From assembly GCA_026225945.1 (NCBI GenBank), contig JAMJFZ010001264.1:3066501-3130500 (forward strand): DNA of 64,000 bases, read 5' to 3'. The stretch is from Cricetomys ansorgei. Lineage: Eukaryota > Chordata > Mammalia > Rodentia > Nesomyidae. Below the pieces are notes generated by a model. The model made no database searches. It was not told where the DNA came from and saw nothing but the letters and a program-made list of their open reading frames with translations. The position numbers were made by a program, and so were the translations under genes. Positions 1-10,585 of this stretch are shown piece after piece (position 1 is the first letter of the stretch; each line of letters begins with the position of its first letter).

Positions 1-86
1 ACATAACAGATAACTGATTTGCACAGGAGCTGAAGCAGCAAAGATCCAGGGGTAACCAGCCTGGAGAGAAGACACTAGCTGTCCAC

Positions 87-505
87 TCAGCCCTCCATGA
101 CAGTGGTGTCTGGGGTCCCGGGGCTCACAGTAACGGGAGAATTGGGTGTCGTGGTGGTCTCTGTAAGCTCATGGAGGGTCTGTGGGTCCTTTAATCCCAG
201 GACCACTCGGCTGAGAAGGCCTTTGAGCAGCTGCATCTCGCGAAGCAGGAGGTCCACCTTGGGCTGTAGAGCTTCACGCGACTGTTCCACGGATGTGGGC
301 AGGGGCCCGCAGACCTGTGGCCCGGCAGTGGGGACGTGGCCTGCGGGGAACTGCAGCCCCGCCAAGGTGCTGTTTGGGACTGAAGTGACCGATGGGACCG
401 ATCTGGACACCGGGCTCTTCCGGAAGGAAAGCGGTTTGTCCCCGGGCGCCAAGGCTGCAGCCTGTGGGGCCGGCGTGGTGATGGACACCAGATCCAGGGT
501 AGAAC
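87..505 (-). CDS. FCRLB: FCRLB exon 6, Pro/Ser-rich linker and leucine-rich C terminus
   Basis: The exon is 419 nt including the TGA stop at 87-89, after acceptor GCCTTGCAG. It encodes a proline/serine-rich stretch and then a leucine heptad-like segment (LLLREMQLLKGLLSRVVLG) characteristic of the FCRLA/FCRLB tail. It ends SPGTPDTTVMEG, as in FCRLB orthologs. Confidence 0.96.
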
Positions 506-3500
506 CTGCAAGGCAACAAGCCTGGTCACCACGCTGCCCTCGATCCTACGGCCGAGGGGGACAGGGGCTGCCAGGAGTGGAGGAGGGAGGTTGGAAGGTG
601 GGAAGACTGCGGTAGGACTATGGGGTTCAGGAGGCAGAGCATCCTCAGCGCTGAGCTGCCACTCACCCCGCCCAGGGAGCTGCAGCCATGGGCTGCGTTT
701 CCGGACACTGCGGGTGGTGGTGGCTGCCTCGCACCAGTACGATTCGAGCTCCTCGACCTCGGGCTCCGGGACCACGTACTCGGCGCCCCAGTCGAAGCGG
801 CGGACCGGCCGGCTGTACTTGTAGAAGGCGAACTGCAGCGGCGTGTCCCGCTTCTGCGGGTGCAGGCGCGTCTCGCAGCGCACCACCACGCGGCCGCGAG
901 CCTCCTGCGGGCTCAGCGTCCTGAGCACCGGCGTCTGGAACAGCTCTGCTGGGAGGACGGCCCGGAGGCCGGGGACGTTCGTTGAATCTGAACGAGGAAT
1001 GGTACCCCACCGGGGCCAACCAGTCCGCTGCCCCAGACCCTCTCCTTCCCTTTTCCGGAGAGGGCTCCTCGCTCACCCAGAGAACAAGAAGGGATGGGAG
1101 AAAGAGAGTAGGTGTAGGCCAGGGAGACTGAGACCCCGGGGTGGGGTGGGGAGGCGGGGAAGGATGGGGACAGTTTGAAGGGAGGCGAGATCCTGACAGA
1201 TACTTCAAGTTACACTCTAGCTGGCAACCAGTAGACATTCTCGTTACAGTCCTTCTTCGTAGAGACATAGGAGGCCCTTCAGTCTGGGCAAAAACTCATC
1301 GCCCCTAAGTGGGATCCCTAGCTAGAACAAGAAACCTGGATGTATATCACAGGAAAGGCACCACTCCCTACAAAGCAGGCTACAGAGTTCAGCCTCCTCT
1401 TTCCCCCTTCTGATTCCAGCCCCAGAATTTCCCAGTGATCATCTCTCCCACCTTGCACAGTCACAGCCACCTTCGAGGAGAACATGGGCGCACTTTCCAC
1501 TGGGATGCGCATGGTGCCAGAGCACTGGTAGTGACCACTATCACTGGCTCGTGCCTGCAACACCGTGTAGTTGGTGCTAGAATGGAAGTATCTCACAGCC
1601 TGGCCATCGTGGTAGTAGTGAAGCTTGTAGACGACTCTGTCGTACCAGCCGCGGCATCGCATGACCAGCGGCTCTCCCTCGAACACCGCAGCGTAAGGCA
1701 CTTGCAGAATTAGCCAGTCTGCAACAGACCCCACAGACACTGTGTATTCGTCAGAAAATCCAGCTCTGCAGGTCCCCTCTTTTCCTTACTTTCCCCTAAT
1801 TGCTGTCTGTCCTCCCCTGGCCACCAAAAGCCTTTCCTGTCTGGTGCCTGGCATCTGGGAGCTCACAGTGAAGGACACTGAGCAGGAGGAAGGAAAATGG
1901 TACCAGGAGGCAAAAAGACTCAGATTTAGTTCCAGCCTCTAAGAGCCTCCTGTCAAAATGAAGCTTAGACCCCACGGTACCGCTCCAAGGCCTTCCTGAT
2001 CGAGCCCCTAATCGCCTGTCGCTTGCCCTGTTTCTTCTTTACCGGCTTCACCTTTCATTCAACACAAGATAGGTCCAGCCACATTGAACTGCTCAGAAAA
2101 CTGGTTCTGCACAGAACCCAGGGTCCTTGTAAAGCTATTTTCTCAACCCATAAGACCCCGCTTCTCAACTTAAATTGAGGTCTTCTTGCCTTGGAGCCTA
2201 TGTTTAGACCTTATCTCCTAAAGGAAACCTCTCTAAGAACAGTCTTATGTATCTCCTATAGCACCCTGTGTGTACCCAGTCATCACTGCCACCATCTACC
2301 ACCACTACCCCACCACCCCCTCACCCTACTCCCTACGCCCTACTCCCACCATGACTGCAGCTAACACTTGCTATCTTTAAGACATCCTAGATATCATTTT
2401 AGGTATTATACATTTTATTTATTTATTTATTCATTCATTCATTCATTCATTCATCCGGGATGAGGCGTATATTGCCTGTGTCTGTGTGAGTATGTCCTTC
2501 TGAGTGCAGGTGCAGGTATCAGAGGAGGCCAGAAGAGGGAATCGTATCCCGTGGATCTGGAGTTACAGGTGGTTATGGCCTGGGGTGCGTGCTGGGTACC
2601 CAACTCCAGTCCTCTGCAAGAGCAGTATGCAATCTTATCCCCTGAGCCATCTCTCCAGCCCCCGTTTTAGGTAGTAAACACTAAAAGGGAATTCTGCAGG
2701 TCAGGTGTGCTGCTACATACATGACTCAGGACTTGGAAAGCTGAAGTAGGAGGATTGCAAGTCCTGGCATGCCTTGGTTACATATGGAGACCCTGTTTCC
2801 AAAATCTTTGCAAGCTACAATCAGTTTCTGTGCCATCCTCAGTCTGTCAGCTGCAACCATTGCCTGTGAGCATCCCTGCTTCCACCTTAATGATTTCAAA
2901 CCGGAAACCTCTAGAAGTGTTAAATGTTAATTTGAATATTGACCAGTGTCCTTTAAATACCTAATAAGAGTTACCATCTGCCCAGGTAAGATTATTAATC
3001 TTCCATCTTCATGTATCTTAATGGGTAAGTCATTATTATTTTTCCTGATCCTGTTTTTTGTTTGGTGGCGGTTTCGCTTGTTTGTTTTAACACATGATAT
3101 TATTCACTTTGTAACCCTGGCTGGGATGCAGATTTGCAGTCATTCTCCTGCCTCTGTTTTCTGAGTGCTGGGATGACAAGCATGAACCACCACACCCAGA
3201 TCTCTCATTCCTGTTTTGAAATTATTCAAGTATTTTGAGAGAGTTTCTCAATTGACTCCTAGGTGCTCATGTATATACATGCCAACAACAAAGGTTTTAT
3301 TAAGTTCTTTGTTCAACTACTCTACCTGCCTTCCTTTCTTTTTTCTTGTGTCTCCTCCTCCTCAGACCTATCTCTCTCTTTCTTATTTCATTCTTTATAT
3401 ATATAGAGGGGGGGGGCTTTTGAGACAGGATATTGCTATATAACCGAAGTATATAACTTGTGGAAATTCTCCTGCCTCAGCCTGAGTGTGAAATGACAGG

Positions 3501-4121
3501 TGTGTACTAACATGCCTGGATGCTTAAAAAAAAAAAGATTACAAATAATTAGGCTTCATTATGGCATTGTTTTTCAAACAATAAGTATTTTCAATTGTTT
3601 CTTCCCCCTTCATCTCCATTCCCCATCTCTTCCTGTGCCCTACCAACTCCAATAGCCTCTTTTACTATGGCAACTTACATGTTGTACTGACTTTTTGACA
3701 CCCTGCTCCTCCATTTCTTAACACTTCTTGTTCCCCTTTCTTGACCTCTTATCTAACATCATGAAATATACCCAACTCCCTTGTCTCCTTATTTATATAC
3801 ACACAAACATTAAAAGTTAGGATCCTGGCTGCACATGATGGAGTATATCTTTAATACCAGCACTTGGAAGGCAGAGGCAGACAGATCTCTGTGAGCTCAA
3901 GGTCAACCAGCCTTGTGTCTCAAAAAACAAAACAAACAACCAAACGAAAAGGACTTTGTTTGAGTGTGGTGGTCCATCCATTTAATCCCAGCACTCAAAA
4001 GGCAGACACAAAGGGATTCTTGTAAATTCAAGGCCAACCTGGTCTACATAATGAATTCCAGGCCAGCCAAGGAGTCTCACAGAAGGAAAGAAAGGGAGGA
4101 AGGAAGGAAGGAAGGAAGGAA

Positions 4122-4175
<54 letters not shown>

Positions 4176-5283
4176 AGGAAAGAAAGAAAAAGTAAGAAAG
4201 GATCCCAATAGAATGGAAGGAGTACAAATTTTGACTTCCTGAAACTGGGTCACCTCACTTAATATATTAATATTTATTTGCTTCATGCTCCATCAGAAAG
4301 ACAAGGGGAACCATGTACTGTTCTCCCCCCATATTTAGATCACTCACCGTTAGACACAGAGAGGTGAATAGGGTCACTGACAGGTGCTCCCCGTGTCTGA
4401 CAGCGATACACTCCTGGTGTCTGCACCTCAATGGTCTTCTTATGAGAAGGCAGGAGGACATGGCCCAAATACCAGAGAGTGTTAATGGGCCGGAGCTCTA
4501 GTAACAGAGGGTGGTATCCATCACATCGCAGGGTTACTCGCTCCCCCTTGAAGATTGTAGTCCAAGGTGGGTGTAGAGACAATATGGGCTTCTCCAGAGT
4601 AGCTAGGGGTGAATGGGATGGGGCCTCATGAGGAAGAAAAGTAAGGTGAGGTGCCTGCACAAAAATGAAGCCTGAGGTTTGGAATTCTGGGAAAACACCA
4701 GCTTCTGGGACCTAGTCCACCCTGGCATTAAGGGAGACCACAGTCACGAGGCTCCAAACAAGGAGTCTATTAATCAGAACTCATTTCTGAGTGTCTGTGT
4801 ACAAGAAGACTTAGTCACCAAGATTGAGCAAGAGTTAAGGAAAAGCACTATCTCAGAGCAGCCAGGAACTGGGGCGTCTACCCTGGCAGCTCCACTTTGG
4901 GAGGGTGGAGTGGGACTTACCAAAACTTGGGATGAGAAATGCATAAGACTTACCAGCTTGCCCACTGCTTGGAACTACAAAGCAAAGCAAGAAAGAAAGA
5001 AGAAGGTGAAGAATGTTCTTTATGACAGGAAAGACTCTTGGTCTCTGGGAAGACTGAACAGTCCCAAAGCCTGTTTTCCTTTGTCCACACCAAATTACCT
5101 TGCTTTGAGAAAGCTACCTACATTTCCTCCATCCAAAGCAGGTAGTGAGCTGTCTGAACCCTGAGGTCGGAATAGCCAGCTCTCTTTGCCCACATACCCT
5201 GTCCTGTCTTATTCCCCACCTCCCCTGCTGAGACACTGCATTGCCAACTCACCCAGAAGCAGGAGGGCTGCAAGCATCCACAT
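87..5283 (-). CDS. FCRLB: FCRLB, Fc receptor-like B (six coding exons, whole CDS)
   Basis: Spliced minus-strand CDS: 5253-5283, 4954-4974, 4348-4602, 1452-1718, 667-945 and 87-505, 1272 nt, 423 residues. All junctions are GT/AG and phase 1. The layout is a signal-like N terminus (residues 1-17), three Ig domains (about 18-102, 103-191, 192-284), each with a Cys pair, then a Pro/Ser/Thr-rich linker and a leucine-rich amphipathic tail (about 285-423). No transmembrane segment is seen. The family (FREB2/FCRLY) is known as an intracellular, B-lineage protein with no clear IgG binding. Length is near the human protein (about 426). The first Ig exon is preceded by a 21-nt mini-exon, as in classical FcRs. 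The stop codon is at 87-89 and the 3' UTR leaves the window. The start at 5283 was chosen because it gives the expected short signal exon ending in a consensus donor. Confidence 0.96.
667..945 (-). CDS. FCRLB: FCRLB exon 5, Ig domain 3
   Basis: The exon is 279 nt, phase 1 to 1. It starts ELFQTPVLRTLSPQEARG and has Cys in VVVRCETR and ESYWCEAATT. It is unusually CpG-rich for the locus. The segment before the first Cys looks a few residues shorter than I recall for human FCRLB. Confidence 0.95.
1452..1718 (-). CDS. FCRLB: FCRLB exon 4, Ig domain 2
   Basis: The exon is 267 nt, phase 1 to 1. It starts DWLILQVPYAAVFEGEP, the typical opening of FcR second domains. Cysteines lie in VMRCRGWYD and GHYQCSGTM. 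The acceptor is TGTTGCAG and the donor GTGGGAGA. Confidence 0.97.
2412..2662 (-). repeat. B3/B2-family SINE with (TTTA/TTCA)n tail
   Basis: The right end reads as the reverse complement of the B2/B3 head (GGGGCTGGAGAGATGGCTCAG). The left end is the A-rich tail, seen as (TTTA)n(TTCA)n at 2412-2454. Confidence 0.8.
3078..3200 (-). repeat. Decayed B1 SINE
   Basis: It carries the reverse-complement B1 signature: a gap, then TCCTGCCTCTG, GTGCTGGGAT and ACCACCACACCCA. Confidence 0.65.
3412..3528 (-). repeat. Decayed B1 SINE
   Basis: TTTTGAGACAGGATATT at the left and a TCCTGCCTCAGCCTGAGTG ... ACATGCCTGG right half mark a minus-strand B1. Confidence 0.65.
3829..3945 (+). repeat. B1 SINE, truncated
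   Basis: CTTTAATACCAGCACTTGGAAGGCAGAGGCAGACAGATCTCTGTGAG is a B1 left half; a short 3' portion ends in an A-rich tail. Confidence 0.75.
3957..4090 (+). repeat. B1 SINE
   Basis: It has TTTAATCCCAGCACTC, AAGGCCAACCTGGTCTACATA and GAATTCCAGGCCAGCC in B1 order. It runs into a GA-rich microsatellite grown from its A tail. Confidence 0.8.
4083..4200. repeat. (GGAA)n/(GAAA)n microsatellite
   Basis: A purine-only tetranucleotide tract, GGAA repeats then about 16 GAAA repeats. Open frames through it on both strands are compositional artefacts. Confidence 0.95.
4348..4602 (-). CDS. FCRLB: FCRLB exon 3, Ig domain 1
   Basis: The exon is 255 nt, phase 1 to 1. It opens ATLEKPILSLHPPW and has the Ig Cys pair in VTLRCDGY and GVYRCQTRG. 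The acceptor is CACCCCTAG and the donor GTGAGTGA. Confidence 0.96.
4954..4974 (-). CDS. FCRLB: FCRLB exon 2, 21-nt mini-exon
   Basis: This exon is exactly 21 nt, flanked by a pyrimidine-rich acceptor ending TTTGTAG and the donor GTAAGT. Joined in phase 1 it reads VPSSGQA, which completes the signal peptide. The same 21-nt mini-exon layout occurs in FCGR2B in this window. Confidence 0.93.
5253..5283 (-). CDS. FCRLB: FCRLB exon 1, signal peptide start
   Basis: Thirty-one nucleotides encode MWMLAALLLLG, a hydrophobic signal core. The exon ends in phase 1 before the donor GTGAGTTG. The 5' UTR cannot be delimited; no clear TATA box is seen upstream. Confidence 0.92.
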
Positions 5284-7097
5284 GATGAGTCTGCCTACAG
5301 CAGCTGTAGAAGATGGGGGAGGGGGTGTCCTGGCGTGGAGGAAGGGCAGAGAGAAAACACAGGCAGCTGGTAGATGACACTGAGTACTAGGAGACACTGT
5401 TGCTTCTTCTGTCCATTCCTACTTCCTCAAAAGATGGTGGAGTAGAGAGAGCAGGACATCACCTGAGAGATGGTGATCTCAATTGTCAGGCACTGTCCCA
5501 TCTACTGTCTTTGTAGCCACGTCCCAGCCCAGTCCAGCTTGACTTCTATAGAGGGTCAGTGGAGCTGTGCCTTCTACAGCACATGGGAGCTGTGCAGAAG
5601 CCCAGCCTCCAACAGGTGTCATCGGTGTCCCACACCCACTCCATCCTCTCCTCACCAGCCAGTCCTATTGATGTTCACAAGGCCCATCTTATTTGCTTAA
5701 TCCCCAAAGGCAGATGTTTTGGTGCAAGGCCTAGAGAGATCAGTGTTGAGTTCCTTGAAGCAGAGCTCACGTCCTCCCACACATGAGTAAACAAAGTCAT
5801 GATTCAATCATCATGCCATGCATGCCCTTACTGACCTGTTGTTCCCCATTGAAAACAGAAATGTATTTTTTTCTCCTTCTCCCTTCCTTGGAATTTGAAA
5901 TCCTCAGAAACTAGAAAAGTCTTCTTCCCTTCCAGCCCACAATGATCTCACCTTATAGACTCTCCACTCACTTGTTCCTTTTTCTTTCCTTCCACCGGGC
6001 CCTAAGACCCCTTCCCAGTCATGTCCTAGTCCCCTAGACTTGTGGCCTAGAAGGAAAGTTGCTGTATCAGCCCCTAAGAGGCTTCTCAGATCTGACCTCT
6101 CTGCTCTGGTTCTCCCGTACTCTGAGCCATGTGACCAACCTGAGCAATGGGGAGCCTGAATTTTCATGTAAATATTTAATGAAGTTTCCAACCTGATAGT
6201 ATGTCTCCCTCTGGGCTCTATCCTATACACACTAGGGGCTGTTTAGAACCAGGACACCTGCTTTCCTTGGAACTCTAGCAGGATCGAGATCAATGATCAG
6301 ATATGATCAACTCTCCAAGATTATATCCCTCAATTTTGATGATGCGCCAAGTTTACCTGTGAGAATTCTCTCAGATTTTAGTGCAATAGGCTATTCCATG
6401 TTAAAATAGAAATACAAATGGCTTTGAGGAAAAAGCAGTCAGTTGTTTTCATTGTGCTGACTGTTTTCGATCTTGCTTTAGGAGCAGGGTTTTATGGGGG
6501 TGGTGTTATGTAGATCTGAAAAATAGGAAAATATCTGATAAGGTGAGCAGGACGGGGGAGGGAGAGAACTAGATACAGAGAAGAGACATGGATGCCCATT
6601 TAGGCAGTGTGCCTATGCTTCCCCAAACCCTGCCTGCCTCCTCATCTTGGGACCAATGTGGGACTCATATCAACCACAACTTCTCCCTGTGGTTTGCCTC
6701 ATGCACAGCCTACTACCTCTACAACAAGAGTGCCGTACAGCTATTGGCTATTCTCATAGCCTACACATGCAGGCTCTATTTTGGCTTCTCACAAGTCAGA
6801 ACAAAGATCTCAGCCCTTATTGAATTCCAGAAGAAACCCGATCACGCCAAAAATTCATATGTTATGTAGTCTTTCTTAGACTAACAGGAATCAAACACAG
6901 AGCTCACTAACCACGCAGATAATACTCAGAATTTGACCTGAAAAGTATCCTGCCCAATACTTCTTTATTCCATACTTTCCTCTGATTTTCTCCCCAGTGA
7001 ATCTTTTTCTTTATGCAGGACCCTTCCCAGAGGACTTTAATTCTTCACGCCTTCGCCCATTGCCAAGTCCTTCAGTATGCAAAGTTTGGAAATTATT

Positions 7098-7245
7098 ATT
7101 ACTTAGAGTTTTGGTTTTCCTTTTCAAGGGCTTCGCTACCTTCCCAGTCTAGTCTCAAACTCTTGAGCTAAAGTATCCCTCTCTTCTTTGGCCCTCTATG
7201 TGCTAGGACTACAGGAGGCCATCACCACACTGGGTTTGAGTAATT
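7098..7245 (-). repeat. Very decayed B1-like SINE
   Basis: The weak B1 order on the minus strand is GTCTAGTCTCAAACTC, TGCTAGGACTACAGG, CACCACACTGGG. Confidence 0.4.
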
Positions 7246-7779
7246 GTTAGAAGTCTTTGAAGTTTGTTACAGTGTAACTTCCTGGCAAGATGTGCCCTCG
7301 TTTGATAAGGACTGTAGTAAGTAGATTTCACTCAGGGCTGAGGTAGGGTAATGAGAACAGCTCACTTTTAGTGGGTGCACCTGTGTGTGGGAGGCACCGC
7401 GTCAATGCTTCACAGATATGGAAAATTACTTCGTTTACTCCTCACAGACCGTGTGGAGGGAGGCATTATTACTAGTTCTGTTTTACATGAGAGGAGACTG
7501 AGGTGACAGAAACCAGGGATGCCTGAGGAGAAGTCTCACTCCAAAAATCTGTTCTTAAGTCCATCTCTCATTAGGGATCCACAACACTGCTGAGGGAAGA
7601 CTGTCATCTTTGTGAGTCTCCTGTCTTATTTCCTTATTTCCCTACTGATATCCACGCCGCCATCCTTCTCCCCTACACACTGGCACCCGCCATATAATGT
7701 TTAATGTGCGTTCCTCTAAATGTGCATATATAGGTGTATATAGAGGGACATTTAATCTTTTAATCCAGTAGCATGGCTG

Positions 7780-8552
7780 CTCTAGCAAAGGATCACATTG
7801 AAAGGCCTGTGTGATAGCTAGGAAGGGATCACATTCAAAGGTCTATATAAAGGGATCACATTCCAAGGCCTGTGTGATCCAGAATGCAGAAAGAACGCCA
7901 GGATAATACTGTCCTCTGTTTGTGCTAATGCTAGGTGAAAGGGATTTTTGTGGTTAAGGCCACGTTGTACACCTTGAATCCCAACTCAGAAGGAAGTAGT
8001 GGCATATGCCTTTAATTCCAACTCTCGGGATATAAAAGGAGGCTCTCAGTTCACAGGGAGGGTGTTTAGACAGAGCTCATAGAGAAGAAGTAGAGACAAG
8101 GAACAAGCAGAGACTTTGAAGTTAGACTGAATGCACCTGGCATTGTGAGATGGCTGCACGTCTTTGGGGCAGGGATGGAATGTTAGGACTTGAACAGGCT
8201 CATGCTTTGAATGTTTGGTGCCTGGATTTGGCACAATCCACAATTTGAAAGCTGCAGAGCCTCTTAGGAGGAGAAGCCTATCTGGCAGAATTAAATCACT
8301 CAGGTGTGGGTGTTGGTGGGGGTAAGGCCTTTTATGGATATACCTTCCCCTGGTTCTGACCATGACTTTTTCTTTCTTGTCTACCAAAAAGTGGACACAC
8401 ACTCTTACCACCAGGGACTGAGTCAGGCTGCTACGCTTCCCTGTGATGATAGACAGCAACCCTCTGAAACTGTGAGCCAAAATAAACTTTTTCTTAAGTT
8501 GTTTCTGTTGTTCATTTTGGTCAAAGTACACAAAAGCAACTAATTCACTAGC
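7780..8552 (+). repeat. MaLR-like LTR element (family not assigned)
   Basis: It shows GGATCACATT...GGCCTGTGTGAT tandem motifs, an internal TATAAAAGG, and an end containing AAACTGTGAGCCAAAATAAAC followed by TTAAGTTG. The last part is typical of the polyA-signal end of rodent MT/ORR-like LTRs. A related copy is at 62.9-63.5 kb. The class name rests on the 3' end and is tentative. Confidence 0.5.
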
Positions 8553-8684
8553 TTTGCGATTTTCTTTTATAAAGGCACTGATCTAGTTATGAGAGCCTTG
8601 TCCTCATTACCTACTCACCTCCCAAAAGCTCCACTCACTCCTGCCATCGCCTTAGGGATTAATATTTCAACACGGGGTGAGGGG

Positions 8685-8880
8685 GCAGTGCTGAGAGATA
8701 GTTCAGGGGTTAAAAGTGCTTGCTACACTTTCAGAGGATGGGAGTTCAATTCCAAGCACCCGTATTGAGTAGCTCCTTATCGCCTGTAACTCCAGCTCCA
8801 GGGGATCTGAGGCTCTTTTCTGGCCTCCACAGAACTTACACACATGTGGCACACACACATACATACACATAAAAAAATTA
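8685..8880 (+). repeat. B2 SINE
   Basis: The tRNA-like head (GCTGAGAGATAGTTCAGGGGTTAAAAGTGCTTGC), the middle CTCCAGCTCCAGGGGATCTGA and a CA/AT-rich tail define a B2. Confidence 0.85.
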
Positions 8881-9004
8881 AGATTTCACCATAGGTATTT
8901 GGAGGGGGAGGCAAATACAAATTTAAACCACAGCACTAATTAAACACTAGCATGTAATTAATAACTATTGAAGGAGAGTAATTAAAAGAGAAAAAGTCTG
9001 AAAT

Positions 9005-9552
9005 GTGTGAGCTCAGCAACAAAGATGAGGAGACACTTTCATAGATGCAAACCCTGCCAGACCTCTGCAGAGGGAACTATCATCTGTCCTGGCAAGGGCC
9101 ATACTGGACAGTAGAACCCTGGTCATCTCTGTCTGATATCAGGGGGTTTTATTGATACAGAAGCTCCTCTGGTGTTCTATTGATACAAAACCCCCTGCCC
9201 CCTCATCCAAAGGCCTATTTGCATAATGAGGGAAACCTGTAGCTTAGTCTCATCCCACAGTCCTTTGGCAGCCAAACTATGTCACCTTTATGGTGGGAGA
9301 ACTCAAGCCCAAGGGAAGTGTTCTCTCCTTGTTGCCAGAGACTGTGGTAGGGAAGGCTACAAGAATTCCTCCACACAGCTTTGCTCTTCCACAATGGCTC
9401 TGCCAGAGAGCAGTGAGCAGAGGCAAGTCATGTAAACCACAGAGTTACATCATGCCAACACCTGCAGATAATACAAACTGCCAAGGTTTAGGCAGTCTTT
9501 TCCCCATCACTGTACAATTATTATAAACATAACTAGAAATAGACTTTTCCAA
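9005..9552 (-). mobile_element. Solo ERV LTR remnant, interrupted
   Basis: Its ends match the LTR family at 24.8-25.2 kb and 35.4-35.7 kb: AGATGCAAACCCTGCCAGACCT at one side, CCAACACCTGCAGATAATAC and CATAACTAGAAATAGACTTTTCCAACA at the other. About 230 bp of unrelated sequence (about 9200-9435) lies inside it. Confidence 0.6.
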
Positions 9553-9629
9553 CATCTAGCTTTTTATTAGCCCTGTATTTTATAACTTTAGCACTGATAA
9601 AATCTGGGGACAGGAAATCTTTTATTGGG

Positions 9630-9790
9630 GAAAAGGGCTTTCCTACGCATTATAGGATGGTTAGTAGCCTCCTTAATTTGTAAATGCCTTAACTTATTAA
9701 ATTTTAGTAGCACATAATTCCTGCCCACCCTGTGTGGAACCCAAAATGTCTAGGGAACATTGCTAAATGTTTCCTGAGGGAATATAGGGA
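9630..9790. mobile_element. MER5A-type (hAT) fragment
   Basis: GCATTATAGGATGGTTAGTAGCC, then CAAAATGTCTAGGGAACATTGCTAAATGTTTCCTGAGGG, follow the MER5A consensus in order with many substitutions, as expected of an ancient mammalian DNA transposon. Confidence 0.7.
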
Positions 9791-9889
9791 CAAGAAGTTT
9801 CCCCCAGTTAATACTGCAGAATAAAACTAACTCCATTGCTTCCCTTTAAATTCTGTTCTGGGCAACAGAAATCAATTTTTGGTTTAGCC

Positions 9890-10078
9890 AGGCAGTAGTG
9901 GTACAAACCTTTAATCCCAGCACTAAGAAGGAGGCAGAGGCAGATGGCTCTCTGTGAGCTCAAGGCCAGCCTGAGCTACAGAGCTACAGAGTGAGTTCCA
10001 GGACATCCAAGGCTATATGGAGAAACCCTGTCTTAAAAAAAAATTAGCAAAAGCAAACAAAAAAAAAAAAAAAAAGGG
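9890..10078 (+). repeat. B1 SINE with A-rich tail
   Basis: A full-length B1: GCCAGGCAGTAGTGG, CTTTAATCCCAGCACT, GAAACCCTGTCTTAAAA, ending in (A)n. Confidence 0.9.
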
Positions 10079-10166
10079 AATTTCTGGTTTAGAGTACAGA
10101 ATGACTTCATCATGGTACAAGAGAATACACAGTTTTAGGCAAATTCTGTGTATCACCTTCCACATA

Positions 10167-10172
10167 TTTATT
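10167..10172 (-). terminator. Candidate FCRLA polyadenylation signal
   Basis: AATAAA on the minus strand, about 130 nt downstream of the FCRLA stop. It is the first canonical hexamer met. Its use is inferred only; a longer 3' UTR would run into the B1 at 9.9-10.1 kb. Confidence 0.4.
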
Positions 10173-10301
10173 TACACCCAGCCAGCTCCGTTACTCTAAC
10201 AAAATACCATGACAGCTTGCAAAACTACTCCTGCATGAGTGCAGTACAGAAAGAGCTGGAATATTGTGGTGGTGAGCATATCACAGGTGAGTAGTTTGCT
10301 T

Positions 10302-10585
10302 TCATTTGTCAGCAACCTTTGTGATACCAGGCTTCAGGTAGACCGACAAGTCCCTCAGCTCCATGACTAGATGGCCAAGGAGAATTCTTACATCCTGCAC
10401 TTGTTTGAGAAGAAGGTGTATCTGGTGACGTAGGTGTGGGTCTGAAGAAGAGAATCCTGGATGCTCAGCAGAAGGAGCACGTGGTGGAGGCAGAGGACCA
10501 GGGGGCTCTGTAGGAGGAGTTTCAGAAGCAACTGGTTTCTGAAGAGCTGGATTCAAGATGAAGGAATCAGCAGAGTTTAAGGAAC
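10302..10585 (-). CDS. FCRLA: FCRLA exon 5, Pro-rich linker and leucine-rich C terminus
   Basis: The exon is 284 nt with a TGA stop at 10302-10304. After acceptor ATAATCCAG it reads GSLNSADSFILNPALQK, a Pro-rich stretch, then HLRHQIHLLLKQVQDVRILL, the family's amphipathic C-terminal segment. Confidence 0.95.

Larger units (their letters stand above)
1719..4347. other. FCRLB intron 3 with SINEs and GA-rich tract
   Basis: This is a non-coding intron. It holds a minus-strand B3-type SINE after a TTTA/TTCA tract, two decayed minus-strand B1s, two tandem plus-strand B1s and a GGAA/GAAA microsatellite. Nothing else was recognised. Confidence 0.8.
5284..10166. other. FCRLB-FCRLA intergenic interval
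   Basis: No gene was recognised. The right half holds a MaLR-like element, a B2 SINE, an ERV LTR remnant, a MER5A fragment and a B1. The left part (5.3-7 kb) is unique-looking sequence that should include the FCRLB promoter, but no TATA box or clear element could be assigned. Confidence 0.7.

Noticed and set aside
97..985. Plus-strand open frames of 77-172 codons antisense to FCRLB exons 5 and 6
   Set aside because: They mirror GC-rich coding exons of FCRLB and have no splice or homology support.
3964..4286. Lys/Glu-rich frame and its Phe/Leu/Ser-rich complement
   Set aside because: The frames run through B1 SINE sequence into a GAAA microsatellite.
7661..7760. CATATATAGGTGTATATAG, considered as a promoter TATA region
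   Set aside because: It lies in AT-rich DNA next to a dispersed repeat and several kb from any mapped first exon.
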